Positions 36,742 to 45,044 of a DNA stretch of 64,000 bases are shown here, in pieces. Every line of letters starts with the position of its first letter. Position 1 is the stretch's first letter. Below the pieces are notes generated by a model. It was not told the origin of the DNA. It made no database searches and saw only the letters and a list, made by a program, of their open reading frames with translations. Source of the stretch: Flavisolibacter longurius (GTDB lineage: Bacteria > Bacteroidota > Bacteroidia > Chitinophagales > Chitinophagaceae). The stretch spans positions 124,001 to 188,000 of the forward strand of contig JABUMY010000005.1 in assembly GCA_013327885.1 (NCBI GenBank), in the 5' to 3' direction. Made by a program: the position numbers and the translations under genes.

Positions 36742-36915
36742 TTATTTCTGCGCCAGGAAATCCTTCACTTTCTCTTTGTGAACGATCTGCTCTTTGAAAG
36801 TGTAAGCACCGGTCTTAGGGCTGCGAACAGCACGGATAACCTTGCTCCAGTTCTTTGCCTCAGCGGCGGCTTTCGCATCTTTGGTTTTCGCGTTCTTAGA
36901 AGCTGCTTTTGCCAT
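36742..36915 (-). CDS. DUF4295 family small protein
   Basis: 57 residues, basic. The sequence includes NWSKVIRAVRSPKTGAYTFKEQIV and ends KEKVKDFLAQK, the family core. DUF4295 proteins are found in Bacteroidota directly after L33, in the order rpmB-rpmG-DUF4295-ftsY; the position suggests a ribosome-associated role, which is inference. Confidence 0.9.
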   Translation of the reverse strand: MAKAASKNAKTKDAKAAAEAKNWSKVIRAVRSPKTGAYTFKEQIVHKEKVKDFLAQK

Positions 36916-36919
36916 TGTG

Positions 36920-37000
36920 AATTAGTTATTAAGTTATAAAGTTATTGTGTTATTGGGCTAGGCTACTGAGTAACAGAATAACTCAATAACCCAATAACCG
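36920..37000. repeat. Short-word inverted spacer between DUF4295 and rpmG
   Basis: The left half repeats GTTATTAAGTTAT/GTTATTGTGTTATTGGG and the right half reads ATAACTCAATAACCCAATAACC, its approximate reverse complement. The transcript could fold on itself. It lies inside the ribosomal-protein operon. Confidence 0.55.
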
Positions 37001-37002
37001 GT

Positions 37003-37185
37003 TTACTTGATCTCTTTGTGAACAGTTACCTTTTTCAGGTTCGGGTTGAATTTTTTCAACTCCAAACGCTCAGGGTTGTTCTTTTTGTTCTTTTCAGTGA
37101 TGTATCGGCTGGTACCAGGTACACTCGTGGTTTTTTGCTCAGTGCATTCCAGAATTACCTGTACGCGGTTTCCTTTCTTTGCCAT
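37003..37185 (-). CDS. rpmG: 50S ribosomal protein L33
   Basis: 60 residues, normal length. [42 protein letters not shown] are L33 signatures. Only one cysteine is present, so this is the zinc-free (C-) form. It is the second gene of rpmB-rpmG-DUF4295. Confidence 0.97.
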   Translation of the reverse strand: MAKKGNRVQVILECTEQKTTSVPGTSRYITEKNKKNNPERLELKKFNPNLKKVTVHKEIK

Positions 37186-37195
37186 TGTCGCTTAG

Positions 37196-37262
37196 TTTTT
37201 TGTTGATTTGTTGATTTGTTGATTTTTTGAACAGGCTAACCAATTAACCAGTCAACTTTTCA
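37196..37262. repeat. Short-word spacer between rpmG and rpmB
   Basis: TTGTTGATTTGTTGATTTGTTGA (three tandem copies of a nine-base word) is followed by AACCAATTAACCAGTCAACTTTTCAACCGATCAAC-type words that are loosely its reverse complement (37204-37260 overall). Same design as the spacer on the other side of rpmG but with different words. Confidence 0.55.
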
Positions 37263-37271
37263 ACCGATCAA

Positions 37272-37508
37272 CTAGATATGTTGACCTTGAGCCCGCAGCT
37301 CTTTTACAACGTTAAATAATCCTCTTTTGTTGATGGTTCTGATCGCATCAGTGGTCAGCTTTAAAGTGATCCACTTGTTTTCTTCTGCTAAGAAGAACCG
37401 CTTTGTTTGCAAATTCGGTAAAAAACGACGCTTTGTCTTTATGTTGGAGTGAGAAACCTTGTTTCCACCAATCGGCGTCTTACCTGTTACCTGACATACT
37501 CGGGCCAT
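37272..37508 (-). CDS. rpmB: 50S ribosomal protein L28
   Basis: 78 residues. MARVCQVTGKTPIGGNKVSHSNIKTKRRFLPNL is the L28 signature. It heads rpmB-rpmG-DUF4295. The bases upstream (37509-37596) hold no gene. Confidence 0.97.
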   Translation of the reverse strand: MARVCQVTGKTPIGGNKVSHSNIKTKRRFLPNLQTKRFFLAEENKWITLKLTTDAIRTINKRGLFNVVKELRAQGQHI

Positions 37509-37596
37509 GACTTGGAAAAATTTTGGACGGCAAAAGTAGGGAAATCCTGTGAAAGTCCGCTATCTATCTGGGAGAAAATTTATCCTTTTCAAAAGT

Positions 37597-37818
37597 TTAG
37601 CAATTGTTTTCAAAGCTGCGGCCATTGATTCCCCGGATTTGATCGGCACCGATCACCAGTCCTGCGTCGGTTTCAATGATTTCCCGTCCCGCTACTTCGC
37701 TCAGTTTAACAATATGTCCTTTTATCGTAGCCACAGCACCGTCCACATCCCGGAACGTAATGGTCGCGGGCCGCTTCAGGTCATGCAATTCTTCCAGGTA
37801 TTCTTTTAATATATTCAT
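37597..37818 (-). CDS. Small 73-residue protein of unknown function
   Basis: Starts at the ATG at 37818 (MNILKEYLEELHDLKRPATITFRDVDG). The same frame continues open across the antisense strand of lpdA, which hides this gene in a longer false frame. The product has an acidic helix, then beta-strands (TITFRDVDGAVATIKGHIVKL, REIIETDAGLVIGADQI), a small SH3-like or Rof-like pattern. I do not recognise it firmly. It is divergent from lpdA and precedes rpmB on the same strand. Confidence 0.6.
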   Translation of the reverse strand: MNILKEYLEELHDLKRPATITFRDVDGAVATIKGHIVKLSEVAGREIIETDAGLVIGADQIRGINGRSFENNC

Positions 37819-37862
37819 GCCTTTGCGAAGCAAACTTACGGCCAATCCGCTCCTTTCGCTTC

Positions 37863-37895
37863 TTTTGACAGAAAGGCATTTTTGCGTTAGCTTCG
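37863..37895 (+). promoter_or_regulatory. Promoter of lpdA
   Basis: TTTTG at 37863-37867 and TAGCTTCG at 37888-37895, separated by 20 bases, match the Bacteroidota TTTG/TAnnTTTG promoter with one change. The start codon is 65 bases downstream. Confidence 0.6.
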
Positions 37896-37959
37896 CCACT
37901 CGAAAAAAAGCGGCAGCAATGCAGCAAAAATCAATCTTACACCTAAATTTTAAATCATC

Positions 37960-39363
37960 ATGGCATACGATGTAGTTGTCATTGGTTCGGGTCCCGGCGG
38001 TTATGTAGCTGCCATCCGTGCCGCACAGCTTGGCTTTAAAACCGCTGTAATTGAAAAGGAAAGTCTGGGAGGAATTTGTTTGAACTGGGGCTGTATACCA
38101 ACAAAAGCATTGTTGAAAAGTGCCCAGGTGATGGAATATATCAAGCACGCAAAAGATTTTGGCATTGAAGCCACCGGCCAGCACAACTTTGAGGCAGTGA
38201 TCAAACGCAGCCGCGGCGTTGCCGATAAAATGAGCAAAGGCGTTCAGTTCCTGATGCGCAAGAATAAGATCGATGTGATCATGGGTTTTGGCAAGGTTGT
38301 CGCCAAAGGCAAAATTGAAGTAACGGCTGCTGATAACAGCAAGCAAACCGTAGAGGCCAAACACATTATCCTGGCAACAGGAGCCCGCAGCCGCCAGTTG
38401 CCTTCTATGCCTGTTGACGGCAAAAAAATCATTGGCTACCGCGAAGCGATGGTACTGCCCCAGCAGCCCAAAAGCATGATCGTTGTGGGCAGCGGCGCCA
38501 TTGGCGTTGAATTTGGCTACTTCTACAACACCATGGGCACCAAGGTGACCATCGTTGAGTTTATGCCACGCATCGTTCCGGTAGAGGACGAAGACATTTC
38601 CAAAGAACTGGAAAAAAGCTTCAAGAAAGCCGGCATCGACGTGATGACCAACAGCGAAGTGACAAAAGTGGACACATCGGGCAACGGTGTAAAAGCTACC
38701 ATTAAAACACAAAACGGCGAGCAGGTGCTGGAAGCCGACATCCTGCTGAGCGCCGTGGGCATTCAACCCAACATCGAAGGCATTGGCCTGGAAGAACTGG
38801 GCATTAAAACCGATAAAGGCCGCATTGTTACCGATAAATATTACCAAACCAATGTACCGGGCATTTACGCCATTGGCGACTGCACACCGGGACAGGCCCT
38901 GGCTCACGTTGCTTCCAAAGAAGCCATCATTTGCGTGGAAAACCTGGCCTTTGGCGAAAAGAAATTTGGTCACCAGCCGCAGATCCTGGACTATGCCAAC
39001 GTTCCGGGATGTACCTATTGCACACCCGAAATTGCATCAGTGGGCATGACCGAAAAGCAGGCAAAAGAAGCCGGTCACGAAATCAAAGTGGGCAAGTTCC
39101 CGCTGAGCGCTTCGGGCAAAGCTTCTGCAGCCGGCCATACCGAAGGTTTTGTAAAAGTGATCTTTGATGCGAAGTACGGCGAATGGCTGGGTACGCACAT
39201 GATCGGGTACAACGTAACCGAGATCATTGCCGAAACCGTAGTGGCCCGCAAGCTGGAAACCACGCACCACGAGGTGCTGGATGCGATCCATCCCCACCCC
39301 ACCATCAGCGAAAGCATCAAAGATGCGATCGAAGTGGCTTACGGCGAAGCGATTCACCTGTAA
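37960..39363 (+). CDS. lpdA: Dihydrolipoyl dehydrogenase
   Basis: 467 residues. FAD-binding GSGPGGYVAAIRAAQLG near the N terminus, the redox-active disulfide C40/C45 in GGICLNWGCIPTK, an NAD-binding GSGAIGVEFG about residue 175, the second FAD motif YAIGDCTPG, and the C-terminal HPHPTISE catalytic His-Glu pair. It reoxidises dihydrolipoamide in 2-oxoacid dehydrogenase complexes and the glycine cleavage system. No E1 or E2 gene is adjacent. Confidence 0.97.
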   Translation: MAYDVVVIGSGPGGYVAAIRAAQLGFKTAVIEKESLGGICLNWGCIPTKALLKSAQVMEYIKHAKDFGIEATGQHNFEAVIKRSRGVADKMSKGVQFLMRKNKIDVIMGFGKVVAKGKIEVTAADNSKQTVEAKHIILATGARSRQLPSMPVDGKKIIGYREAMVLPQQPKSMIVVGSGAIGVEFGYFYNTMGTKVTIVEFMPRIVPVEDEDISKELEKSFKKAGIDVMTNSEVTKVDTSGNGVKATIKTQNGEQVLEADILLSAVGIQPNIEGIGLEELGIKTDKGRIVTDKYYQTNVPGIYAIGDCTPGQALAHVASKEAIICVENLAFGEKKFGHQPQILDYANVPGCTYCTPEIASVGMTEKQAKEAGHEIKVGKFPLSASGKASAAGHTEGFVKVIFDAKYGEWLGTHMIGYNVTEIIAETVVARKLETTHHEVLDAIHPHPTISESIKDAIEVAYGEAIHL

Positions 39364-39385
39364 CAAAATCGTTTACCATATAAAA

Positions 39386-39416
39386 AGCCTGTCTATTTTG
39401 CTGACAGGCTTTTTTC
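39386..39416 (+). terminator. Terminator after lpdA
   Basis: Arms AGCCTGTC (39386-39393) and GACAGGCT (39403-39410), followed by six T. Confidence 0.88.
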
Positions 39417-39465
39417 TTGTGCAGCATTCTGCCCCTTTTTTGTCTCTTTAATGCAACCAGCTTCT

Positions 39466-40200
39466 ATGAAGAATACGATTTGTCTTTGGATAGTACTTTG
39501 CTTTTTCCTGCCCACCCTTGCGCAGGAAACGCCACCCGAACCGCAACAGAATATTTCCGTAAAATGGGCCCCCACCGGACTGCTGGTTGGCAGCCTTTCG
39601 CTGCAGGCCGAATACAATTTTGGTGAACGAAATTCGCTGACAGCAAAAATTGGCTTGCCGGTAAATGTTAAGCACACGTTTACTTACGATGATGGCGATG
39701 TTGGCTTTTCCATGAAGGCTACTTCTTTTCTTGCCGGTTACCGCACCTATTTATCCAAAAAACACATGCGAGGCTTTTATTTCGAGCCTTTCTTTAAGTA
39801 CGTGCATCACACCAGCGAAGGCGTAGGTGCAGGCAATTTGTACAATCGTTCCGCCACCTTCAGCTTTACCAACAATTACAACGGTGTTGGCCTAGGCATC
39901 CAGCTCGGAACACAGTTTTTAATTGGAAAAAGGGTTGTGCTGGATCTTTTCTTTTTAGGACCGGAGATCAATTCGGCTTCGAATTCGTTTAAAGCAACGG
40001 AGATTTTGAACCCGGCGCCCTGGTCGAATTACGAAGCGAAAGACGCCGAAATGGTAACCCGCGAATTCATCGCCCAGTTTCCGTTTGTACGAAAAAACAC
40101 AACCGTGATGGTTGACAAGGAGAACAAGCGGATCATGGCAGATTTTAAAGGAGCGCTGCCTGGTTTGCGAACAGGCTTTTCAATTGGTTATACTTTCTAG
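39466..40200 (+). CDS. DUF3575 family outer-membrane protein
   Basis: 244 residues from the ATG at 39466 (an in-frame ATG lies five codons upstream). Signal peptide ending LPTLAQ. The mature part begins with NISVKWAPTGLLVGSLSLQAEYNFGERNSLTAKIG, the usual opening of DUF3575 barrels, and ends in LRTGFSIGYTF with a terminal Phe suited to BAM recognition. Function unknown. It converges on the DUF4197 gene. Confidence 0.8.
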   Translation: MKNTICLWIVLCFFLPTLAQETPPEPQQNISVKWAPTGLLVGSLSLQAEYNFGERNSLTAKIGLPVNVKHTFTYDDGDVGFSMKATSFLAGYRTYLSKKHMRGFYFEPFFKYVHHTSEGVGAGNLYNRSATFSFTNNYNGVGLGIQLGTQFLIGKRVVLDLFFLGPEINSASNSFKATEILNPAPWSNYEAKDAEMVTREFIAQFPFVRKNTTVMVDKENKRIMADFKGALPGLRTGFSIGYTF

Positions 40201-40210
40201 CGACGAGAAA

Positions 40211-40283
40211 ATAAAAGAGAAGGAGAAAAAGAGCAGATCACTTTTTGAGTGAGACGTTCTCTTACCCTCCTTCTCTCTTTTAG
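40211..40283. terminator. Long-stem hairpin between DUF3575 and DUF4197 genes
   Basis: AAAAGAGAAGGAG near 40211 is answered by CTCCTTCTCTCTTTT near 40269-40283 across a loop of about 40 bases. The purine-rich arm runs into both converging genes, so it may act on either transcript. Confidence 0.45.
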
Positions 40284-40294
40284 CTTGTAGCAAC

Positions 40295-41035
40295 TTAGTT
40301 AAATACCTTCTTCAGCAGGTCGGTGGTACGGGCCATCGGGTCTTTGCGGATCTTTTGCTCCTCCTGTCCTACCTGATAAAAAATGCCTGTCATGGCCTTG
40401 TCGGTAACATAAGCCGACAGGTCGGGATTTACTTTTTCTGCACTGAATTTATTGTAGGTTGTAAATAGCGTATTCCAATGCTTGGTGGCATCTACTTTCT
40501 GTAAGGATTGCTCAATAATGGGGCGGAAAGCTTCTGTTAGTTGGGCCAGTGTTTTCCCTTTCAGGTAATTGGTAGCAGCAAAGTCGCCACCTTTTAAAAT
40601 GCCGATGCCATCCTGGATGGTAATGCCTTTGATGGCATTAACAAATATCGGCGTTGCAGATTTTGCCGCGTCTTCCGCAGCCCGGTTCATGGAAAGTATG
40701 GCATTGTCGACCTGTTTGCCTAAGCCAATGGCCCGAAGCTTTTGCTCCACCTTTTTGGCTTCTTCCGGAAGCAAAATTTTCACTGCTGCATCGGCAAAAA
40801 AGCCGTTCAGGCCCGAAAGCTTTGCGGTGCTGTTACCAGCACCAACAGACAGGGCTTCTTTCAGACCGTTGATGATTTCGTCGTTGGTTAGCGATCCTGT
40901 ATTTTTAACCGGGATGACCTGGCTGAGTGTAGAATCTTTGGTTACTTTTTTCAGCAGGCTTTTGATGCCTTGCGCATTGGCTGCCGTGAGCGATGCCGTA
41001 AACAGGGAAAGAAAGAGGAGTTTTTTCATAGACAT
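40295..41035 (-). CDS. DUF4197 family periplasmic protein
   Basis: 246 residues with a signal peptide (about 1-21, ending ANAQ). The body matches DUF4197: LTNDEIINGLKEALSVGAGNSTAKLS, a central LPEEAKKVEQKLRAIGLGKQVDNAILSMNRAAEDAAKSA, and KDPMARTTDLLKKVF at the end. All-helical and of unknown function. It is the last gene of the mpl-exonuclease-GT2 run, 49 bases after GT2. Confidence 0.87.
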   Translation of the reverse strand: MSMKKLLFLSLFTASLTAANAQGIKSLLKKVTKDSTLSQVIPVKNTGSLTNDEIINGLKEALSVGAGNSTAKLSGLNGFFADAAVKILLPEEAKKVEQKLRAIGLGKQVDNAILSMNRAAEDAAKSATPIFVNAIKGITIQDGIGILKGGDFAATNYLKGKTLAQLTEAFRPIIEQSLQKVDATKHWNTLFTTYNKFSAEKVNPDLSAYVTDKAMTGIFYQVGQEEQKIRKDPMARTTDLLKKVFN

Positions 41036-41084
41036 TGTTTGTTTTACAGGGCCGTATTGCTACAACGCGGATGTCCGCGAAATA

Positions 41085-41855
41085 TTACGCAAGGTTTTCT
41101 GCCGCAGGCGTTGTTTTGCTTTTCACCCGCCGGCGGTAATTGGTAAAGAAGCTGTACCAACGCAGCTTGAGTACACCCAGCACGCCTTCTTTGATAATGC
41201 CGCGGTTCATTTTGGATTCGCCAAACTGGCGGTCGGTAAACTGGATGGGAACTTCTTTCAGGGTAAAGCCAAGCTTCCAGGCGGCAAACTTCATTTCAAT
41301 CTGGAAGGCATACCCCACAAACCGGATCTCGTCAAGGTTGATGGTTTCGAGCACCTGCCGGCGAAAGCAAACAAAGCCAGCCGTTTGGTCGCGGACCGGT
41401 GTCCACAAAATGGCCCGTGTATACATGGAGCCACCCATGGAGAGGTAAATGCGGTTCTTTGGCCAGTTGTAAACCCCGCCGCCTTTTACATACCGGGAGC
41501 CAATGGCAACATCCGCGCCTTCGTGTTTGCAGGCATTGTAGAGCCGTGGCAGGTCCGCAGGACTGTGCGAAAAATCGGCATCCATTTCAAAAATAAACTG
41601 GTAGCCCCTTTTCAGCGCCCATTTAAAGCCATGGATATATGCCGTGCCTAAACCCAGCTTTCCGCGGCGCTCTTCCAGGAAAAGCGTAGAAGGAAAACGC
41701 TCTTGTAGTTCCCGCACCACGTCGGCCGTGCCGTCGGGTGAGCCATCATCAATCACCAGCACATGAAAGTCCTGTTGCAGGTCATGAACAGCCTGAACGA
41801 TATTGGCGATATTTTCCCTTTCATTAAACGTTGGGATGATGACCAGTTTCTCCAC
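41085..41855 (-). CDS. GT2 polyprenol-phosphate mannosyltransferase
   Basis: 256 residues, GT-A fold with PTFNERENIANIV, the donor-binding LVIDDGSPDGTADVV and the metal site DADFSHSP, as in dolichyl/polyprenol-phosphate mannose synthases. There is no C-terminal membrane segment; the tail is basic (NYRRRVKSK), as in soluble type DPM1 forms. It transfers a hexose from GDP- or UDP-sugar to a polyprenyl phosphate at the inner membrane, feeding extracytoplasmic GT-C enzymes. Four bases separate it from the exonuclease gene. Confidence 0.88.
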   Translation of the reverse strand: MEKLVIIPTFNERENIANIVQAVHDLQQDFHVLVIDDGSPDGTADVVRELQERFPSTLFLEERRGKLGLGTAYIHGFKWALKRGYQFIFEMDADFSHSPADLPRLYNACKHEGADVAIGSRYVKGGGVYNWPKNRIYLSMGGSMYTRAILWTPVRDQTAGFVCFRRQVLETINLDEIRFVGYAFQIEMKFAAWKLGFTLKEVPIQFTDRQFGESKMNRGIIKEGVLGVLKLRWYSFFTNYRRRVKSKTTPAAENLA

Positions 41856-41859
41856 GAAC

Positions 41860-42636
41860 TTAACTTGTGCGTTTTTTCAATTTAATGCGGGTATAAATTT
41901 CTGTCAGCTTTTGCTTGGTGTTTGCCGGGAACTCGCCTCGCATCATCCAATCGTAGTATTGTGGTTCGGCCGTCAGCACATCTGCCAGGGGCCGACCTTT
42001 GTGCTTACCAAAATTGAACACTTCCACACCTTTGTCATCGTAAATGAACCGCCGTGCAAAATCAATGATATTGTCCTCGCCAACGGCTTTGATGATGGAA
42101 TCCACGTTGTTCCCTAACTGAGGATAACGTTCCAGTTGGGCAAAAAGTATCTCTGCAGTGGCGGCCGCATCCACTTCGGCGCCATGGGCACCTTCCAGTG
42201 ATTTGTTACAATAGAATTTGTAGGCAGCCGACAGCGTACGCTGCTCCATGGTATGAAAGATCTTTTGTACGTCGATCAGCTTGCGGTTACGCACATCAAA
42301 TTCCACTTCGGCACGAATGAACTCTTCCACCAGCATGGGTATATCGAGGCGGTAAGCGTTGTAACAAGCCAGGTCGCAGCCATCCAGGAATTGCTTGATC
42401 TCGTGGGCCACGGCTTTAAAAACCGGCGCTGATTGCACCATTTCATCCGTAATGCCGTGGATATCGGTAATGGCCGGCGGAATGGGCATTTGCGGGTTGA
42501 TGATCTTGCGTTTTACCGTACGGCCTCCATCTGGCAGGTACTTTACAATAGCGATTTCTACGATCCTGTCGGTTGAAACATTTGAACCTGTCGCTTCTAT
42601 ATCCAGGAAAGCAAGTGGTTTTTTCAGTTGTAACAT
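41860..42636 (-). CDS. DEDDh 3'-5' exonuclease (DnaQ-like) with ExoX-type C-terminal domain
   Basis: 258 residues. The exonuclease domain (1-170) has D12 and E14 in FLDIEATG, an Asp in YNAYRLDIPML, and His and Asp in GAHGAEVDA. A C-terminal domain (about 205-250) reads FNFGKHKGRPLADV...YYDWMMRGEFPANTKQKL, the putative ExoX C-terminal module. It probably trims or proofreads DNA ends; it need not be a polymerase subunit. The gene is between mpl and the GT2 gene in a tight operon. Confidence 0.92.
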   Translation of the reverse strand: MLQLKKPLAFLDIEATGSNVSTDRIVEIAIVKYLPDGGRTVKRKIINPQMPIPPAITDIHGITDEMVQSAPVFKAVAHEIKQFLDGCDLACYNAYRLDIPMLVEEFIRAEVEFDVRNRKLIDVQKIFHTMEQRTLSAAYKFYCNKSLEGAHGAEVDAAATAEILFAQLERYPQLGNNVDSIIKAVGEDNIIDFARRFIYDDKGVEVFNFGKHKGRPLADVLTAEPQYYDWMMRGEFPANTKQKLTEIYTRIKLKKRTS

Positions 42637-42695
42637 TGCTGCGTAACTTAATTAAGGCGGTAAAGGTAATTGTTTTGCTTTCTCCTGTTTCTAAA

Positions 42696-44060
42696 TTAGG
42701 CCGTTGCGGTATTAGTGGCGGCAAATGCGGCGGCATCAAATCCATCATAGTTGCCCGAGCTCATAAACAGCACAACACTGTTTGAAAAATCGCGGTCTTG
42801 CAGCCAGGCTTCCAGGGCCTGCCGTTCGTTAATAGCCACCAGGCCCTTTTTGGCAAAACCGGCTTCTACCACTTCGGGCTTTAGTTCGGGCAAACGTTTT
42901 AAAGCAAGGGCATGTTTGCTGAAATAAACGGCCGCTTCATCAGCTTTGTCAAGGGCACCATTGTATTCCTGCAGAAAGGCTTCATTCAGGCTGCTGAACG
43001 TATGCAGTTCCAGTACGGCCACCAATTTTTTATCGGGGAATTGTGCCTTTGCCGCTTCGATCGTGGCTTTAACCTTGGAGGGTGCATGCGCAAAGTCGCG
43101 GTAAAAAACGGTAGCCTCATTTTTTGCCATCAGCTCCAGGCGTTTTGCCGCACCGGTAAATTTGCCGATGGCTTGCGCAAACGCGGCAGCATCCACGCCA
43201 AGCTCTTTGCACACCAGGAACGCGGCCTGCATGTTCAACAGGTTGTGCTGACCAAACACATGAAGGTTGGTTTGCGCACCGTCAAAGCTAACCGTGGTAA
43301 CGCCGGCTGCTATTGTATGTTCCGGTACCGTGTAAGGATGGTAGTGAATATCATCGCGACGTTGCTGATCAACCAGGTTGCGCAGGGTTTCATCGGTTTC
43401 GTTGTAGATCAGGTAACCGCCTTTTTCAATCTTATTGATAAAAATGGTAAACTGCTCCAGGTAAAAATCAAAGGTGGGAAACACATTAATGTGGTCCCAG
43501 GCAATACCGGTGAGGACGGCAATGTGGGGAAACAAAAAATGAAACTTAGGTTTTTTTTCCACCACGCTGGCGGGGTATTCGTCGCCTTCGCAAACGATCA
43601 CCGGCGCATCCGTAATGTTCACCGATTGATCGAAGCCCTGCAGCCTGGCGCCAACGAGGTAGTCGAAACGCTGGCCGGCTTCCCGCAGCACGTGCATGAT
43701 CATAGAAGTGGTGGTTGTTTTGCCATGGCTACCGCCAACCACTACCCGTGTTTTATCCGTGCTTTCCTTGTAAATGTATTCGGGGAAGGAATAGATGGGC
43801 AGACCGAGTTCTTTTGCTTTGGCCAGTTCGGGGTTATCGGCTTTGGCATGCATACCGAGAATAACAGCATCGAGCCCCGGATGCACCATGTCCGGGTTCC
43901 ACCCCATCGCCGCAGGCAACAATCCTTCGGCTGCCAACGCCCCTTTTGCCGGTTCAAAGATCTCGTCGTCAGTGCCCGTAACCTTGTATCCTTTCTTTTT
44001 TAAAGCGATTGCCAACTGGTGCATTACACTCCCACCGACCGATATAAAATGGATGTTCAT
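42696..44060 (-). CDS. mpl: Murein peptide ligase Mpl
   Basis: 454 residues from the ATG at 44060 (MNIHFISVGGSVMHQLA); an in-frame ATG lies 4 codons upstream. Mur-ligase P-loop GGSHGKTTTTSM at about 105-116, then the middle-domain ARLQGFDQS and CEGDEYPAS and the C-terminal GAAKRLELMA. The Gly-Gly-Ser start of the UDP-sugar site fits Mpl rather than MurC. It recycles the L-Ala-gamma-D-Glu-meso-Dap tripeptide onto UDP-MurNAc, which also suggests meso-Dap peptidoglycan. First gene of the operon. Confidence 0.88.
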   Translation of the reverse strand: MNIHFISVGGSVMHQLAIALKKKGYKVTGTDDEIFEPAKGALAAEGLLPAAMGWNPDMVHPGLDAVILGMHAKADNPELAKAKELGLPIYSFPEYIYKESTDKTRVVVGGSHGKTTTTSMIMHVLREAGQRFDYLVGARLQGFDQSVNITDAPVIVCEGDEYPASVVEKKPKFHFLFPHIAVLTGIAWDHINVFPTFDFYLEQFTIFINKIEKGGYLIYNETDETLRNLVDQQRRDDIHYHPYTVPEHTIAAGVTTVSFDGAQTNLHVFGQHNLLNMQAAFLVCKELGVDAAAFAQAIGKFTGAAKRLELMAKNEATVFYRDFAHAPSKVKATIEAAKAQFPDKKLVAVLELHTFSSLNEAFLQEYNGALDKADEAAVYFSKHALALKRLPELKPEVVEAGFAKKGLVAINERQALEAWLQDRDFSNSVVLFMSSGNYDGFDAAAFAATNTATA

Positions 44061-44110
44061 AGAATTTAGCAAAGAGGTTTTGAAAACGTTCTCTTATTTT
44101 GATTGAAAGA

Positions 44111-44148
44111 TTTTTGCGGAACTGACTTGCAAAACTCTGTTAGTTTTG
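44111..44148 (+). promoter_or_regulatory. Candidate promoter of the small lipoprotein-ytxJ pair
   Basis: TAGTTTTG at 44141-44148 is an exact TAnnTTTG -7 element. TTTTTG at 44111-44116 is a possible -33 box, but the spacing of 24 is long. Confidence 0.5.
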
Positions 44149-44206
44149 CCACTTTTGTAAAATATCGGGCAAATTAATTCGTTTCTGCTCAAAGACATCT
44201 TATATT

Positions 44207-44347
44207 ATGAAAAACAAACTTGTTTACCTAACCGTTATCCTGCTGACTGCTATCACCATTACTTCCTGCGCATCCCGTAAATACGGCTGCCCCAACACAA
44301 CTGGCATTAAAATAGAGAAGGTAAGTTCGGTACATTCTGCCATTTAA
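44207..44347 (+). CDS. Small lipoprotein, 46 residues
   Basis: ATG at 44207. A hydrophobic segment (LVYLTVILLTAITIT) runs into a lipobox ending SCAS, so the mature peptide is only about 26 residues, with a second Cys (KYGCPNT). The start has a hydrophobic signal typical of Bacteroidota lipoproteins, and the exact -7 element upstream supports expression. Function unknown. The ytxJ gene starts 20 bases downstream. Confidence 0.65.
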   Translation: MKNKLVYLTVILLTAITITSCASRKYGCPNTTGIKIEKVSSVHSAI

Positions 44348-44366
44348 GCTTTTTAACATTTTGTGT

Positions 44367-44702
44367 ATGGAGTGGATTCATCTGACCGATGAGGAGCAGT
44401 TAAAACAACTTATTGCCAGTTCTGAAAGCAAACCCCAGGTCATCTTTAAGCACAGCACCCGCTGCTCTATTAGCTCGGTGGCTTTCCAGCGCCTGCAAAA
44501 GGCAAAGCAGCCTGAGGGGCTTGACTTTTATTACCTTGACCTGCTAGCCCACCGGCCGCTGTCGAACAAAGTATCGGAAGTATTTCAGGTGCACCACGAA
44601 TCGCCGCAGGTTTTGGTTATCCGCGACGGGCAGTGTGTGTATGATGAAAGCCACCTGGCCATTTCGATGCTGGATATTGTAGAAGGCGCTAAGGTTGCCT
44701 AA
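44367..44702 (+). CDS. ytxJ: YtxJ-type bacilliredoxin (BrxC-like)
   Basis: 111 residues, thioredoxin fold. FKHSTRCSISSVAF carries the single active-site Cys C33, and cis-Pro is in HHESPQVLVI. YtxJ/BrxC proteins act as monothiol bacilliredoxins on bacillithiol-modified proteins. A second bacilliredoxin-family gene is at 55252-55668. It is probably cotranscribed with the small lipoprotein gene. Confidence 0.85.
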   Translation: MEWIHLTDEEQLKQLIASSESKPQVIFKHSTRCSISSVAFQRLQKAKQPEGLDFYYLDLLAHRPLSNKVSEVFQVHHESPQVLVIRDGQCVYDESHLAISMLDIVEGAKVA

Positions 44703-44855
44703 GAAGACGGCGAAGTTGAATATTGAGATAGTGGGATATTAGGAAATTGGGGTATCGCCCTTTAGCCAAAGCGTAAAACGGCGAAAAGCTCACAACCACA
44801 GCGCATTTTACCATACTCCTTTTGTCGGAATTGGAAATTTTCAAAGTATCAATTT

Positions 44856-44877
44856 AGGCTCTTTCGGAGCCTTTTTT
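44856..44877 (+). terminator. Terminator-like hairpin downstream of ytxJ
   Basis: AGGCTC (44856-44861) and GAGCCT (44867-44872) followed by six T. It lies about 150 bases after the ytxJ stop codon. Confidence 0.6.
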
Positions 44878-44958
44878 ATTGTGCGCCCATTTCCTCAATA
44901 AACACGGTATAGCTTTAGCATCAAGCGATATTTTGATCTATTCGTTAGCGCTGTTGTT

Positions 44959-45044
44959 CGACCCTCTCCGGGGTCGGTGTTCGCTATTGATAACCATTCC
45001 CCGGGTTTCACCCGGGGCTATTAACAGAAGACCCCTCCGGGGTC
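44959..45044. repeat. Cluster of three GC-rich palindromes
   Basis: CGACCC/GGGTCG (44959-44976), CCCCGGG-TTTCA-CCCGGGG (44999-45017) and GACCCC/GGGGTC (45030-45044), separated by spacers of 22 and 12 bases. The second has the same plan as the terminators at 2347 and 56334, but no T-run follows here. Confidence 0.65.

Noticed and set aside
37819-38973. Upstream part of a 458-codon minus-strand frame over lpdA
   Set aside because: It is antisense to a well-supported dehydrogenase gene and has no family features; only the last 73 codons are kept as a gene.
40569-41651. 360-codon plus-strand frame across the DUF4197 and GT2 genes
   Set aside because: Antisense to two supported genes and spans their junction.
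42912-44003. 363-codon plus-strand frame across mpl
   Set aside because: Antisense shadow of a conserved ligase with coherent motifs; the translated composition is not protein-like.
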